Shown one piece after another: positions 52,391-61,884 of a stretch of DNA of 64,000 bases. A program made the position numbers and the translations under genes. Within the stretch, counting starts at the first letter, position 1, and every line of letters starts with the position of its first letter. Under the pieces are notes generated by a model that was not told the DNA's origin, ran no database searches, and saw nothing but the letters and a program-made list of their open reading frames with translations. Source of the DNA: CAVVAL01 sp963742725 (GTDB taxonomy: Bacteria; Actinomycetota; Actinomycetes; Mycobacteriales; Cryptosporangiaceae); NCBI GenBank assembly GCA_963742725.1, contig CAVUMX010000001.1, positions 1,240,001 through 1,304,000 of the forward strand, in the 5' to 3' direction.

Positions 52391-54733
52391 ATGTCTAACG
52401 CGGTGCAGCAGCCGGTAGCCACCGCTCCCGCCCCGCCCGAGCAGGACGCCCGCCGGCTCCTGCGCTCCGGCTGGATCCCTGCCGCCCTGGTCGTGACGCT
52501 GGCCGTGGCGCTGCTCCTTGTCTTCCGCACGCCGACGCTCGACGTGCTCCGGTACGGCGCCTGGCTGGTGTTCGGGCTGACGCTGCCCGGCACGCTCGTG
52601 TGGCGCGCGCTGCGGGGCACCCCGCGGTCGTTCGCCGTGGACGTCACGATGGGCACCACCCTCGGTTTCGCGCTGGAGATCCCGGCCTACCTCCTCGCGG
52701 CCGGCGCGGGCGTGTCGTGGCTGGTCGTCGCCGCGCCGATCGGTGTGATCGCGGCGTTCCTCGCCGTTCCCAGCCTGCGCAGGCACTGGCGGCCTACCGG
52801 CACGCCGCCGCTCTCGCCCGGGGTCGCCTGGGCCCTCGCCGGGATCATCGGCGGGATGCTGATGTGGGTCGGCGTCACGTACTTCATCGAGAACGGCCCT
52901 GGCGACGCCGCCCGCACCCCGTACATCGACCTGCCGTTCCAGCTCGCGCTGGCCGGGGAGATCAAGAACCACGTCCTGCCCCGGATCCCGTTCGTGACCG
53001 GGGAACCGCTGAGCTACCACTGGTTCGTCCACACCCACATGGCGTCCGCGAGCACCGTCACCGGCGTGGATCTGACCGTCGTCCTGTTCCGGCTGTGGCT
53101 GCTGCCCCTGGTGGGCATCGGCGCGCTGGGCATCGCACTTCTGGCGATCCACGTGACGAAGCGGCAGTGGACGGGCCCGGCCGCGGTGGTCGTGGCGTAC
53201 TTCGTCAGCACGCTCAGCCCGTACGCCTGGTCGTACGGCGCGTACAGCGAGACCCGCCTGTTCGCGGAACGCCTCTGGGCCAGCCCGACGCAGACGTTCG
53301 GGATCATGCTGGCGACGCCGGCAGTCCTGCTCCTCGTCGACCGGCTGCGCCGCGAGCCCGGATCGGCCATCGGGCAGTGGGTGCTGATCGCCATCTTCAT
53401 GGGCGCCCTCACCGGCGCCAAGGCGACCTACCTGCCCGTACTGGGCTCCGGACTGGCCTTCGTCGTCCTCGTCGGCCTGGTCTTTCGCCGGACGCTCGAC
53501 CGCGCCGCCCTGGCCGGTTTCGGCATCGCCACCGCCGCCTTCGCGTTCGCCACGTTCGTCCTGTTCGGCGGCGCGTCGCAGGGCGTCGTCGTCGAACCGC
53601 TCCGGACGAGCGCCCAATTGCCCGTCACCGCCATCACCCAGATCTCGCTGCGCATGCCGGAGCCGCCCGTGTGGGCGCAGATCTGCCTGGCCGTGCTGAT
53701 GATCGTGGCGTACCTCGTCCGGGCGGCCGGCACGGTCGGGATCCTCCGATCTCGGGAGCGGCTGCTCGACCCGGTCGTCGCGTACCTGGGTGGCATGTTC
53801 CTGGCCGCTCTCGGCGTCGCGCTCCTGTTCACGCACCCCGGTTCGAGCCAGTTCTACTTCGTGGTCTCCGCGGTGCCGTACCTGTCGGTCCTCACGGTGT
53901 GGGGGCTCGCGACGCTGATCCCGCCGGAGCGGTCCACCTGGCGGGTCAAGGCGTCGTTGATCGGCGTCGCGGCGGCCGGTGCGCTCGTGCTGTGGGGCAT
54001 CATCAGCCTCGACTCGCCGGTGGCGCCGACGCCCGCCATTCTCGGCAGCCGGCCTGAGGTTTTCGTGGAGCTGGTCAAGCCGTTCGTGCTGCTGGGTGTC
54101 GTGGTCGCGCTCGTCGCGGCCGGCGCGTGGTGGCTGTGGCGCAAGCGCGGGCTGCACGGCGGGATCGCGACGGCCGCCGTCGCCGCGACCGTCCTCGGCT
54201 TCGGGCTGACTACGCCGGCTTTGGAGGCTCAGGCGCTGGCCGAGAAAGTCATCGCGGGCGGCTACAGCTACCAGCCCCGGCCGACGAACGGGCGCCCTAT
54301 CGCCGTCGGCGGCATCGACGCCGCGCGCTGGCTGCGCGACCACTCCGACCCCGACGACCTGGTCGCCACCAACACGCACTGCCGCCTCGTGTACCTCGGC
54401 AACTGCGACAACCGCCACTTCTGGGTCTCGGGCTACACCGAGCGCCGCATCCTCGTGGAGAGCTGGGGCTACACCGTCACGTCGCTCGCCGAGGTCAACA
54501 AGTCGAAGCAGACGTTCTACTACATCAAGTACTCCAACCCCGGCCTCCTCGCGGAGAACGACCGGGCGTTCCAGGAGCCGTCGGCGGAGTCCATCGCGGT
54601 CCTGCGCGACAAGTACAAGGTCAAGTGGCTGTTCGTGGACGAGCGCTTCGACACGCCGGCACCGACCCTGGAGCAGTTCGCGAAACTGCGCTACCGCAAC
54701 ACCGACAGCGCGGTGTACGAGCTGACGGACTAG
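52391..54733 (+). CDS. Large polytopic membrane protein, unknown function
   Basis: A 780-residue protein with about fourteen or more hydrophobic helices, an early extracytoplasmic loop (AARTPYIDLPFQLALAGEIKNH, GEPLSYHWFVHTHMAS) and a C-terminal soluble domain (GGIDAARWLRDHSDPDDLVATNTHC, CDNRHFWVSGYTERRILVESWGYT, YKVKWLFVDERFDTPAP). The architecture resembles GT-C-type polyprenyl-sugar transferases, but I do not see a definite catalytic DxD; this is inference. The ATG at 52391 has AGAGG 8 nt upstream. It and the 3' gene end share CTAG with the convergent SAHH-like gene. Confidence 0.85.
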   Translation: MSNAVQQPVATAPAPPEQDARRLLRSGWIPAALVVTLAVALLLVFRTPTLDVLRYGAWLVFGLTLPGTLVWRALRGTPRSFAVDVTMGTTLGFALEIPAYLLAAGAGVSWLVVAAPIGVIAAFLAVPSLRRHWRPTGTPPLSPGVAWALAGIIGGMLMWVGVTYFIENGPGDAARTPYIDLPFQLALAGEIKNHVLPRIPFVTGEPLSYHWFVHTHMASASTVTGVDLTVVLFRLWLLPLVGIGALGIALLAIHVTKRQWTGPAAVVVAYFVSTLSPYAWSYGAYSETRLFAERLWASPTQTFGIMLATPAVLLLVDRLRREPGSAIGQWVLIAIFMGALTGAKATYLPVLGSGLAFVVLVGLVFRRTLDRAALAGFGIATAAFAFATFVLFGGASQGVVVEPLRTSAQLPVTAITQISLRMPEPPVWAQICLAVLMIVAYLVRAAGTVGILRSRERLLDPVVAYLGGMFLAALGVALLFTHPGSSQFYFVVSAVPYLSVLTVWGLATLIPPERSTWRVKASLIGVAAAGALVLWGIISLDSPVAPTPAILGSRPEVFVELVKPFVLLGVVVALVAAGAWWLWRKRGLHGGIATAAVAATVLGFGLTTPALEAQALAEKVIAGGYSYQPRPTNGRPIAVGGIDAARWLRDHSDPDDLVATNTHCRLVYLGNCDNRHFWVSGYTERRILVESWGYTVTSLAEVNKSKQTFYYIKYSNPGLLAENDRAFQEPSAESIAVLRDKYKVKWLFVDERFDTPAPTLEQFAKLRYRNTDSAVYELTD

Positions 54734-55995
54734 CCGCCGAGGTCCCAGGACGTGAGGTACGCGGCCTGGGGCGCGGTCAGGTGGTCGATCTGGATGCCGA
54801 GGGCCGCCAGCTTCAGCCTGGCGACCTCGCGGTCGATCTCGCGCGGAACCTCCAGCACGCCGCCGCCGGGGCTGCGCTCCAGGCCGAGGAGCCATTCGAC
54901 GGTGAGCGCCTGGACGGCGAACGAGATGTCCATGACCGACGCGGGGTGCCCCTCGGCGGCGGCCAGGTTCGCGACCCGGCCCTCGGCCATGACGAGCAGG
55001 CGACGGCCGTCGGCGAGGACGAACTCGTCCATGTTCGGCCGCACCCTCGGATGGTGGGCCTTCGCGTTCGCCGCCAGCCACGCGACGTCGATCTCCACGT
55101 CGAAGTGGCCGGAGTTCGCGAGTACCGCGCCGTCCTTCATCAGCATGAGGTGTTCGGGGGCGATGACGTCCCGGTTGCCGGTCACGGTCACGAAGACGTC
55201 GCCGATCTTCGCCGCCTCGGCCATCGGGAGCACCGTGTAGCCCTCCAGGACTGCGTCGAGCGCCCTGGCCGGGTCGACCTCCGTCACGACGACCTGCGCG
55301 CCGAGGCCGGTGAGCCGTTCGGCGACGCCGCGCCCGCAGTGGCCGAAGCCGGCGACCACGACCGTCGCGCCGGCCAGCAGCATGTTCGTGGACCGCAGCA
55401 CGGCGTCCACGGTGGACTGTCCGGTGCCGTACCGGTTGTCGAAGAGGTGCTTGGTCGGGCTGTCCGTCACGGCGACCACCGGGTACTGGAGGACCCCGGC
55501 GGCGGCCATCGCCCGGAGCCGCACCACGCCCGTGGTCGTCTCCTCGCACCCGCCCCGGACGCCCGGCAGCAGATCGGAGTAGTCGGTGTGCAACGCCGTC
55601 ATCAGATCGCACGCGTCGTCCAGGACGATCTCCGGCGGGTTCGCCAGGACCGAGTCGAGATGCTTGCGGTACGTCGTCCGGTCGGTGCGGTACCGCGCGA
55701 ACACGCTGACCCCGTACTCGGCGACCAGCGCGGCGGCCGTGTCGTCCTGCGTGGACAGTGGGTTCGACGCGGCGAGCCGCACCTCGGCGCCGCCTGCGTG
55801 CAACGTCCGGACGAGGTTGGCCGTCTCGGTCGTGATGTGCAGGCAGGCGGCGACGCGGACACCGTCGAGCGGGCGCTTCTCGGCGAACCGCTCCCGGATG
55901 CTGCGCAGCACCGGCATCGCGCGGTCCGCCCACTCGATCCTGTTACGGCCCTGCTCGGCCAGGCCCAGGTCGGTCACGTCGTGCGGAACCGGCAT
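54730..55995 (-). CDS. S-adenosylhomocysteine hydrolase-like protein, short form
   Basis: A 421-residue paralogue of the adjacent ahcY. It keeps the substrate-site positions (CLHITTETANL, LDDACDL, GCEETTTGV, TDSPTKHLFDNRYG) and a Rossmann motif GFGHCGRG instead of GYGDVGKG. It lacks the insertion found in AhcY and ends at LTSWDLGG, without the C-terminal Lys-Tyr tail (KADHYRY) that completes NAD binding across the dimer in classic SAHH. Archaeal and Thermotoga-type SAHH are also short, so a related reaction is likely, but the substrate is uncertain. The ATG (55993-55995) has AGGAG 8 nt upstream. Confidence 0.88.
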   Translation of the reverse strand: MPVPHDVTDLGLAEQGRNRIEWADRAMPVLRSIRERFAEKRPLDGVRVAACLHITTETANLVRTLHAGGAEVRLAASNPLSTQDDTAAALVAEYGVSVFARYRTDRTTYRKHLDSVLANPPEIVLDDACDLMTALHTDYSDLLPGVRGGCEETTTGVVRLRAMAAAGVLQYPVVAVTDSPTKHLFDNRYGTGQSTVDAVLRSTNMLLAGATVVVAGFGHCGRGVAERLTGLGAQVVVTEVDPARALDAVLEGYTVLPMAEAAKIGDVFVTVTGNRDVIAPEHLMLMKDGAVLANSGHFDVEIDVAWLAANAKAHHPRVRPNMDEFVLADGRRLLVMAEGRVANLAAAEGHPASVMDISFAVQALTVEWLLGLERSPGGGVLEVPREIDREVARLKLAALGIQIDHLTAPQAAYLTSWDLGG

Positions 55996-56021
55996 GCGCT
56001 CACTCCTGGGGTTCGATACCA

Positions 56022-56082
56022 CCGAGTTTCGGACTTTTGAGGGTCGGGCGCGCCCTGGAACCCTCAAAAGTCCGAAACTCGG
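56022..56082. repeat. Dispersed hairpin element B, copy 2
   Basis: A perfect 23-bp stem (CCGAGTTTCGGACTTTTGAG plus GGT, and its complement) with a 15-nt loop. The inner 18 bp are identical to the stem at 23839-23889. It stands between ahcY and the SAHH-like gene, where it may attenuate or terminate transcription. A half copy (ACTTTCGGACTTTT, 58284-58297) adjoins the manA stop. Confidence 0.85.
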
Positions 56083-56097
56083 CGAGCGGCGGGGTTC

Positions 56098-57548
<1,451 letters not shown>

Positions 57549-57552
<4 letters not shown>

Positions 57553-57986
57553 GCGGTCTCCTCTGGTTCAGCCAGCCTGATGATGGGGTACGCGCCGGTC
57601 GGCACGTCCACCGCGGGCTTGGCGTCCTGCGCGGTGGGAAGGTCGGAGAGAAGGCTCTGGTGCTTGTGCTGCTCCCAGCGCAGCCAATCGGCGACGGGAA
57701 CGTCTTCGGGCTTGGTCGGTTCGGCCGTGAACCACTCCTCGAGCGCCTCGTGCAGCGGCTCGTCGCGGCGCAGCCGGAGCGCGAACCCGACATCGGTGAG
57801 GCCGATGCCGAACTGCTCCAGCAGTTGCCGCAGCGTCCTGAGCCGCTGCAACTCCTCCGGGCCGTACAGCCGGTACCCCGCGCTGGAGCGCGGAGCGGCG
57901 ACCAGGCCCACCTGCTCGATGTATCGGAGCATCCGCGGCGACCAGCCCGTGGTCTCCGCCGCCTCCTGAATAGTCAACCTGTCCAT
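57549..57986 (-). CDS. MerR-family regulator coupled to ahcY
   Basis: A 145-residue regulator with a MerR winged helix at residues 4-70 (LTIQEAAETTGWSPRMLRYIEQVGL, SSAGYRLYGPEELQRLRTLRQLLE) and a short C-terminal effector region rich in Trp and Pro. No metal-binding Cys is present, so it is unlikely to be a mercury or zinc sensor. Its ATGA overlap with ahcY indicates co-translation. A perfect dyad (57993-58009) directly upstream probably is its operator. It may link ahcY to a metabolite signal. Confidence 0.9.
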
Positions 57987-57992
57987 CGGCAA

Positions 57993-58009
57993 GGACGCTA
58001 GCAGCGTCC
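57993..58009 (-). promoter_or_regulatory. Dyad upstream of merR-ahcY
   Basis: GGACGCT-GCT-AGCGTCC on the minus strand, preceded by TTGACA at once. A 17-bp dyad next to a -35-like hexamer is typical of MerR-controlled promoters. The matching -10 is not clear, so the exact start is uncertain. Confidence 0.55.
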
Positions 58010-58072
58010 TGTCAAGGTTCACTCGGCGGGCGGTGGGGAGCGGCTCGCGAGGGGCGGCGGGGCCGGTACGCG

Positions 58073-58111
58073 AACCGCCCGGTCGAGCGGAAGCGACCCG
58101 ACCGGGCGGTT
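58073..58111 (-). terminator. 13-bp hairpin between manA and merR
   Basis: AACCGCCCGGTCG and CGACCGGGCGGTT pair perfectly around a 13-nt loop. It lies in the 311-bp gap (57987-58297) after manA, together with a weaker GATGTC/GACATC pair near 58235. I see no riboswitch-like structure or gene in this gap. Confidence 0.7.
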
Positions 58112-58297
58112 GCACCCCAACAGATGGGTAGAGCGCCGGCGCTGCTCGCCAGAGGCGCCCACCACGTGAGCAACGCCGACGCCGTACCCGAACAATACGA
58201 CGCGTGAGCAACACCACAGGTTCCCGGGGCCACAGAAGAGTTCTGATGTCTCACAGAGTGGACATCTGACCCGGATACCGGGCCAACTTTCGGACTT

Positions 58298-59509
58298 TTA
58301 CCCCGCGTCCGCCGGCCTGTCCTGCGCCGGGTCCGCGGTCGTCACCTGGAACACCGTGCCGTCTCCCGTGACCTCCACCGTGCTGCCCGCCGGCACGAAC
58401 ACGGCCTCGCCGGCCTTGAGCCCGATCCCGCCGACGCCGTTCTGCGCGTGGACGGCGCCGGACAGGCAGAACAGGATCCGCGGACCGGCGGCCGGGAACG
58501 TCACCGCGCTGTGCGCCTCGGCCAGGACCGCGCGGGTCAGCGCGAACTCGCGCACCGGCGGACGCCACACCCGCACGCCCGGCTCGGGCTCGTCGTGCGG
58601 CAGCAGCGCGACATCGCCCGAGGAGAACCGCAGGAGCCGCAACAGTTCCGTGACGTCGACCCGCTTGGGCGTGAGACCGCCCCGGATGACGTTGTCGGAG
58701 CAGGTCAGGACCTCGACGCCGACGCCGCGCAGGTACGCGTGCGGCATCCCCGCCGGGATGTACACGGCCTCGCCCGGCGCCAGCCGGACGTGGTTGAGCA
58801 GCAACGCGACCACGACGCCGATGTCGCCGGGGCACCGGTCGCCGAGGTCGGCCGCCAGCGCGTACGGATCGCCGTCCTGGCGCCTGCACGCGGCGACGAC
58901 CTGCGCGACGAGCGCGTCACGCGCCGCGACACCCAGCGTCAGCAGGTTGGTGACCATCGTGCGGAGCCCGCCGGCGTCCGGATGGTCCAGCAGCGCCTCC
59001 GCGTAGCCGGCCAGCAGGGGCGCGTCGAGCCGCTCCACGATGGCCAGCGCGTCCGCCGGCTCCCGGAAACCGCACAGCGCCTCGAACTCGCTGACGGCGC
59101 ACAGCAGTTCGGGCTTGTGGTGCGGGTCCACGTAGTTGCGCCGGGGGTCGTCGGCGGCGATCCCCGCCGCTTCCTCGGCGGCGTACCCGGCGACGGCCTG
59201 GTCGGCGTCCGGGTGGGCCTGGATGCTCAGGGGCGCGTCGGCGGCGATCAGCTTGAGCAGGAACGGCAGGTGCGGGCCGTGCTCGGCGAGCACGGCCGCG
59301 CCCAGTTCGGCGTCCGGGTCCGCCGCGACGACCTCGGCGAGGCTCCGCTCGCGCCCGTCACGGACCAGCCGGGACGGCGCGAGCGGATGGGCACCCATCC
59401 ACAGCTCCGCCTCGGGCTCCGGCGACGGCACCGGACGGCCCTGCAGCGCGGCGATCACGCTGCGGGAGCCCCAGGCGTAGCCCCGGATCGGGTTGGCGAG
59501 TAGATCCAT
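58298..59509 (-). CDS. manA: Mannose-6-phosphate isomerase, class I
   Basis: Interconverts fructose-6-P and mannose-6-P, supplying mannosylated lipids and GDP-mannose. The 403-residue product has the zinc-binding cupin motifs SIQAHPD, YVDPHHKPEL and IPAGMPHAYLRGVGVEV. The start ATG lies 2 nt after the CDF-transporter stop. manA, the CDF gene and the SIS isomerase follow manB and Trm112 in the standard actinobacterial order. Confidence 0.95.
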   Translation of the reverse strand: MDLLANPIRGYAWGSRSVIAALQGRPVPSPEPEAELWMGAHPLAPSRLVRDGRERSLAEVVAADPDAELGAAVLAEHGPHLPFLLKLIAADAPLSIQAHPDADQAVAGYAAEEAAGIAADDPRRNYVDPHHKPELLCAVSEFEALCGFREPADALAIVERLDAPLLAGYAEALLDHPDAGGLRTMVTNLLTLGVAARDALVAQVVAACRRQDGDPYALAADLGDRCPGDIGVVVALLLNHVRLAPGEAVYIPAGMPHAYLRGVGVEVLTCSDNVIRGGLTPKRVDVTELLRLLRFSSGDVALLPHDEPEPGVRVWRPPVREFALTRAVLAEAHSAVTFPAAGPRILFCLSGAVHAQNGVGGIGLKAGEAVFVPAGSTVEVTGDGTVFQVTTADPAQDRPADAG

Positions 59510-59511
59510 GC

Positions 59512-60450
59512 TCAGCTCGTGGCGCCTGCCGGCGTCTCGGCGCGATCGATGTCCGGTTCGAGGTAGATCACGCGGGCGATCGGCACCGCTGCTCGGATCC
59601 GCTGCTCGGCTGCGTCGATCGCGTTCGCGACCTCGCCGGCCGTCTCGTCGTGCTGAACCGCGATCTTGGCGGCCACCAGCAGCTCTTCCGGTCCGAGGTG
59701 CAGGGTCTTCATGTGGATGATGCGGTCGACGCCGTCGCCCGTGAGCAGCGCCTGCTCGATCTTGCGGACGTCGTCGTCGGTCGCCGACTCGCCCAGCAGC
59801 AGGCTCTTGGTCTCGACGGCCAGGAACACCGCGATCGTGACTAGCAGGATGCCGATCGCCACGGTGCCGATGCCGTCCCAGATGCCGTCGCCGGTGATCA
59901 GGGTGAGCCCCACCCCGAACAGGGCCAGGAACAGGCCGACGAGCGCCGCCAGGTCCTCCAGCAGGACGACGGGCAGCTCAGGCGCCTTGGCGTGCCGGAC
60001 GAAGTTCTTCCAGGACGTCGTCCCGCGGACGTGGTTCGACTCGACGATGGCCGTCCGGAACGAGAACGACTCCAGCCCGATCGCGACCACCAGCACCAGC
60101 ACCGGCACCCACTGCCAGGACGTGATCGGCTCCGGGTGGCTCAGCTTGTGGTACCCCTCGTACAGCGCGAACAGCCCGCCGACGCTGAACAGCACGATCG
60201 AAACGATGAACGCGTAGATGTAGCGCTCGCGGCCATACCCGAACGGGTGCTGCGGCGTCGCCTCCCGCCTCGCCCGCTTACCGCCCAGGAGCAGCAGCGC
60301 CTGGTTGCCCGAGTCCGCCACGGAGTGGATCGACTCGGCCAGCATCGACGACGAGGACGTCAGGATCCACGCGATGAACTTCGTCACCGCGATGCCCAGG
60401 TTCGCGATCAGCGCCGCGACGATCGCCCTCGTGCCTCCCGACGTGCTCAC
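59512..60450 (-). CDS. Cation diffusion facilitator family transporter
   Basis: A 312-residue proton-driven divalent metal exporter of the CDF family, with six helices: the first two (IVAALIANLGIAVTKFIAWI, SSSMLAESIHSVADSGNQALLLL) carry the site HxxxD in SIHSVADS, and HPFGYGRERYIYAFI follows. The C-terminal cytoplasmic domain senses metal (MKTLHLGPEELLVAAKI). Metal specificity is unknown. GTG 60450 has GAGGA 7 nt upstream. It belongs to the man operon by strand and spacing. Confidence 0.93.
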   Translation of the reverse strand: MSTSGGTRAIVAALIANLGIAVTKFIAWILTSSSSMLAESIHSVADSGNQALLLLGGKRARREATPQHPFGYGRERYIYAFIVSIVLFSVGGLFALYEGYHKLSHPEPITSWQWVPVLVLVVAIGLESFSFRTAIVESNHVRGTTSWKNFVRHAKAPELPVVLLEDLAALVGLFLALFGVGLTLITGDGIWDGIGTVAIGILLVTIAVFLAVETKSLLLGESATDDDVRKIEQALLTGDGVDRIIHMKTLHLGPEELLVAAKIAVQHDETAGEVANAIDAAEQRIRAAVPIARVIYLEPDIDRAETPAGATS

Positions 60451-60526
60451 GCGCGTCCTCGCTTCGCTGCGGGCACGCGCGAGGCACGGGGTGCGCTGTG
60501 TCCCCAGGTTCGCTCGCTACGCTCGC

Positions 60527-61666
60527 TCACGGGCTGATCCGCTCCTTCAGTTCGGTGACGGCCGGCACGGCGATCGGATCGATGCCGTGCAACAGGGCAA
60601 GGTACACGGACGCGAAGTCCGGGACCGCGACCAGTGACGCAAGTCGCTCCAGCTCACAGCCGCCCTGGGCGGTCAGCACGCTGACGCCGACGCCCCGGGC
60701 GGCGGCCAGGTCGGCCACGGCCTCGGCACGCCGCGCGGCCACCGACGACTCGCTGTCGTCGCGGAGCAGGACGAGCCGGAGCCTGGTGTTGCGGTCGTCC
60801 TCGACGCGGTCGGCGAAGATGTCGTCCGGGCCGGCGGCCATCGACCCGAACGGGCCGTCGAGCAGCCCGACGCGACCGCGACCGGCCTCGACGAGTGCGC
60901 CCGCCACCGCCGGGTACCTGGCGTTCGCCGCGAGCGAGTCCGCGAACCGGCTCGACGCCACGGACGACAGCCTGTTCGTGCCCCAGACCACGGGAATCGA
61001 CCCGGCCAGCTCCACGGCCAGGGACTTGCCCTGGTTGGTGAACAGTTCGGCGTTGGGACGGCACCGGTCGGCGTCCAGGTCGAGGCGGGCGGCCGTCTCG
61101 GCGAAGTCGGCCTCCGTGACGTTGGCCAGGCCTAGCGCGCGTCCGGCGAGCAGCACCGGGACGACCAGCGCCCAGAAGCTCACGCGCGCCGGCCGGCGAA
61201 CCGGGACCGGCACGAAGATCGCCCGCGCCCGCTCCGCCATCGACTGGAGCGGCGAGTCGGGGGCGCCGACGGCGACCAGCCGGGCACCCCGGTGCATCGC
61301 GGCCTCGGCGGCGGCCAGCGCCTCGGGGCCCTTGCCGGACGCGGACACGGCGATCACCACGTCCGCGGCGCCCACCCAGCCCGGGATGATCGCGCTGCGG
61401 TGCGACAGGACCGGCACGGGGCAGCCAGCACCCGCCACGGCGGCCAGCACGTCGCCGGTGCGCGCGGCGGTGCCGACGCCCGCGACGACAAGGGCGCGCG
61501 GACGCCCGTCCTCGGAGAGTGTGTGGAGGCGTGCCTCAGCGGCTAGCGCCGCCGCCTCACGGACCTGGGCCCCCGCGCCGGCGACCGACCGCAGCATCGC
61601 GGCCGGGTCGGCCTCGCCGAGGACGGCCTGGTCATCGAGCCGTGCTTCGTCGATCTCGATGCTCAT
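60527..61666 (-). CDS. SIS-domain sugar-phosphate isomerase (PGI/PMI type)
   Basis: A 379-residue protein of the bifunctional phosphoglucose/phosphomannose isomerase type. Two SIS domains are visible: ALVVAGVGTAARTGDVL, VVIAVSASGKGPEAL in the first, and IPVVWGTNRLSSVASSRFADSLA with the bact-PGI C-terminal part. The usual Glu/His pair near ELLHGID lies in LALLHGIDPIAVPA. The ATG (61666) is 4 nt after the Trm112-like stop, so they are one operon. Confidence 0.85.
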   Translation of the reverse strand: MSIEIDEARLDDQAVLGEADPAAMLRSVAGAGAQVREAAALAAEARLHTLSEDGRPRALVVAGVGTAARTGDVLAAVAGAGCPVPVLSHRSAIIPGWVGAADVVIAVSASGKGPEALAAAEAAMHRGARLVAVGAPDSPLQSMAERARAIFVPVPVRRPARVSFWALVVPVLLAGRALGLANVTEADFAETAARLDLDADRCRPNAELFTNQGKSLAVELAGSIPVVWGTNRLSSVASSRFADSLAANARYPAVAGALVEAGRGRVGLLDGPFGSMAAGPDDIFADRVEDDRNTRLRLVLLRDDSESSVAARRAEAVADLAAARGVGVSVLTAQGGCELERLASLVAVPDFASVYLALLHGIDPIAVPAVTELKERISP

Positions 61667-61670
61667 GAGC

Positions 61671-61853
61671 TCACGCGTCGGCGTTGCGGTGCCGCGCCTC
61701 GTCGAGGAGCAGCACGGGGATGCCGTCGCGGACCGGGAACGCCCGGTCGCAGACCGTGCAGAGGAGCTCGCCGGCGGCCTCGTCGACCTCCAGCGGCGCG
61801 TGGGCGTCGCACGGGCAGGCGAGGATCTCCAGCAGGGACGAGTCGAGAATCAC
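61671..61853 (-). CDS. Trm112-like / UPF0434 zinc-ribbon protein
   Basis: A 60-residue protein with a Trm112-like fold. Four Cys residues in LACPCDAHAPL and LLCTVCDRAFPVRDGIPVLL bind zinc or maintain the ribbon. In archaea and eukaryotes Trm112 activates methyltransferases; the bacterial role is less clear. The GTG (61853) has GGAG 6 nt upstream. It sits between manB and the SIS isomerase, as in many actinobacteria. Confidence 0.93.
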   Translation of the reverse strand: MILDSSLLEILACPCDAHAPLEVDEAAGELLCTVCDRAFPVRDGIPVLLLDEARHRNADA

Positions 61854-61884
61854 CGTGATCTCCAGGGTTCGTAGAAAGTGCGGC

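Noticed and set aside
52334..55933. A 1199-codon open frame on the minus strand
   Set aside because: Antisense shadow of the 780-residue membrane protein gene running on into the SAHH-like gene in another frame; composition is low-complexity and there is no start signal.
57987..58297. SAH riboswitch upstream of ahcY
   Set aside because: I looked for the conserved SAH-riboswitch helices and joining bases on the minus strand and found only terminator-like stems; merR also intervenes.
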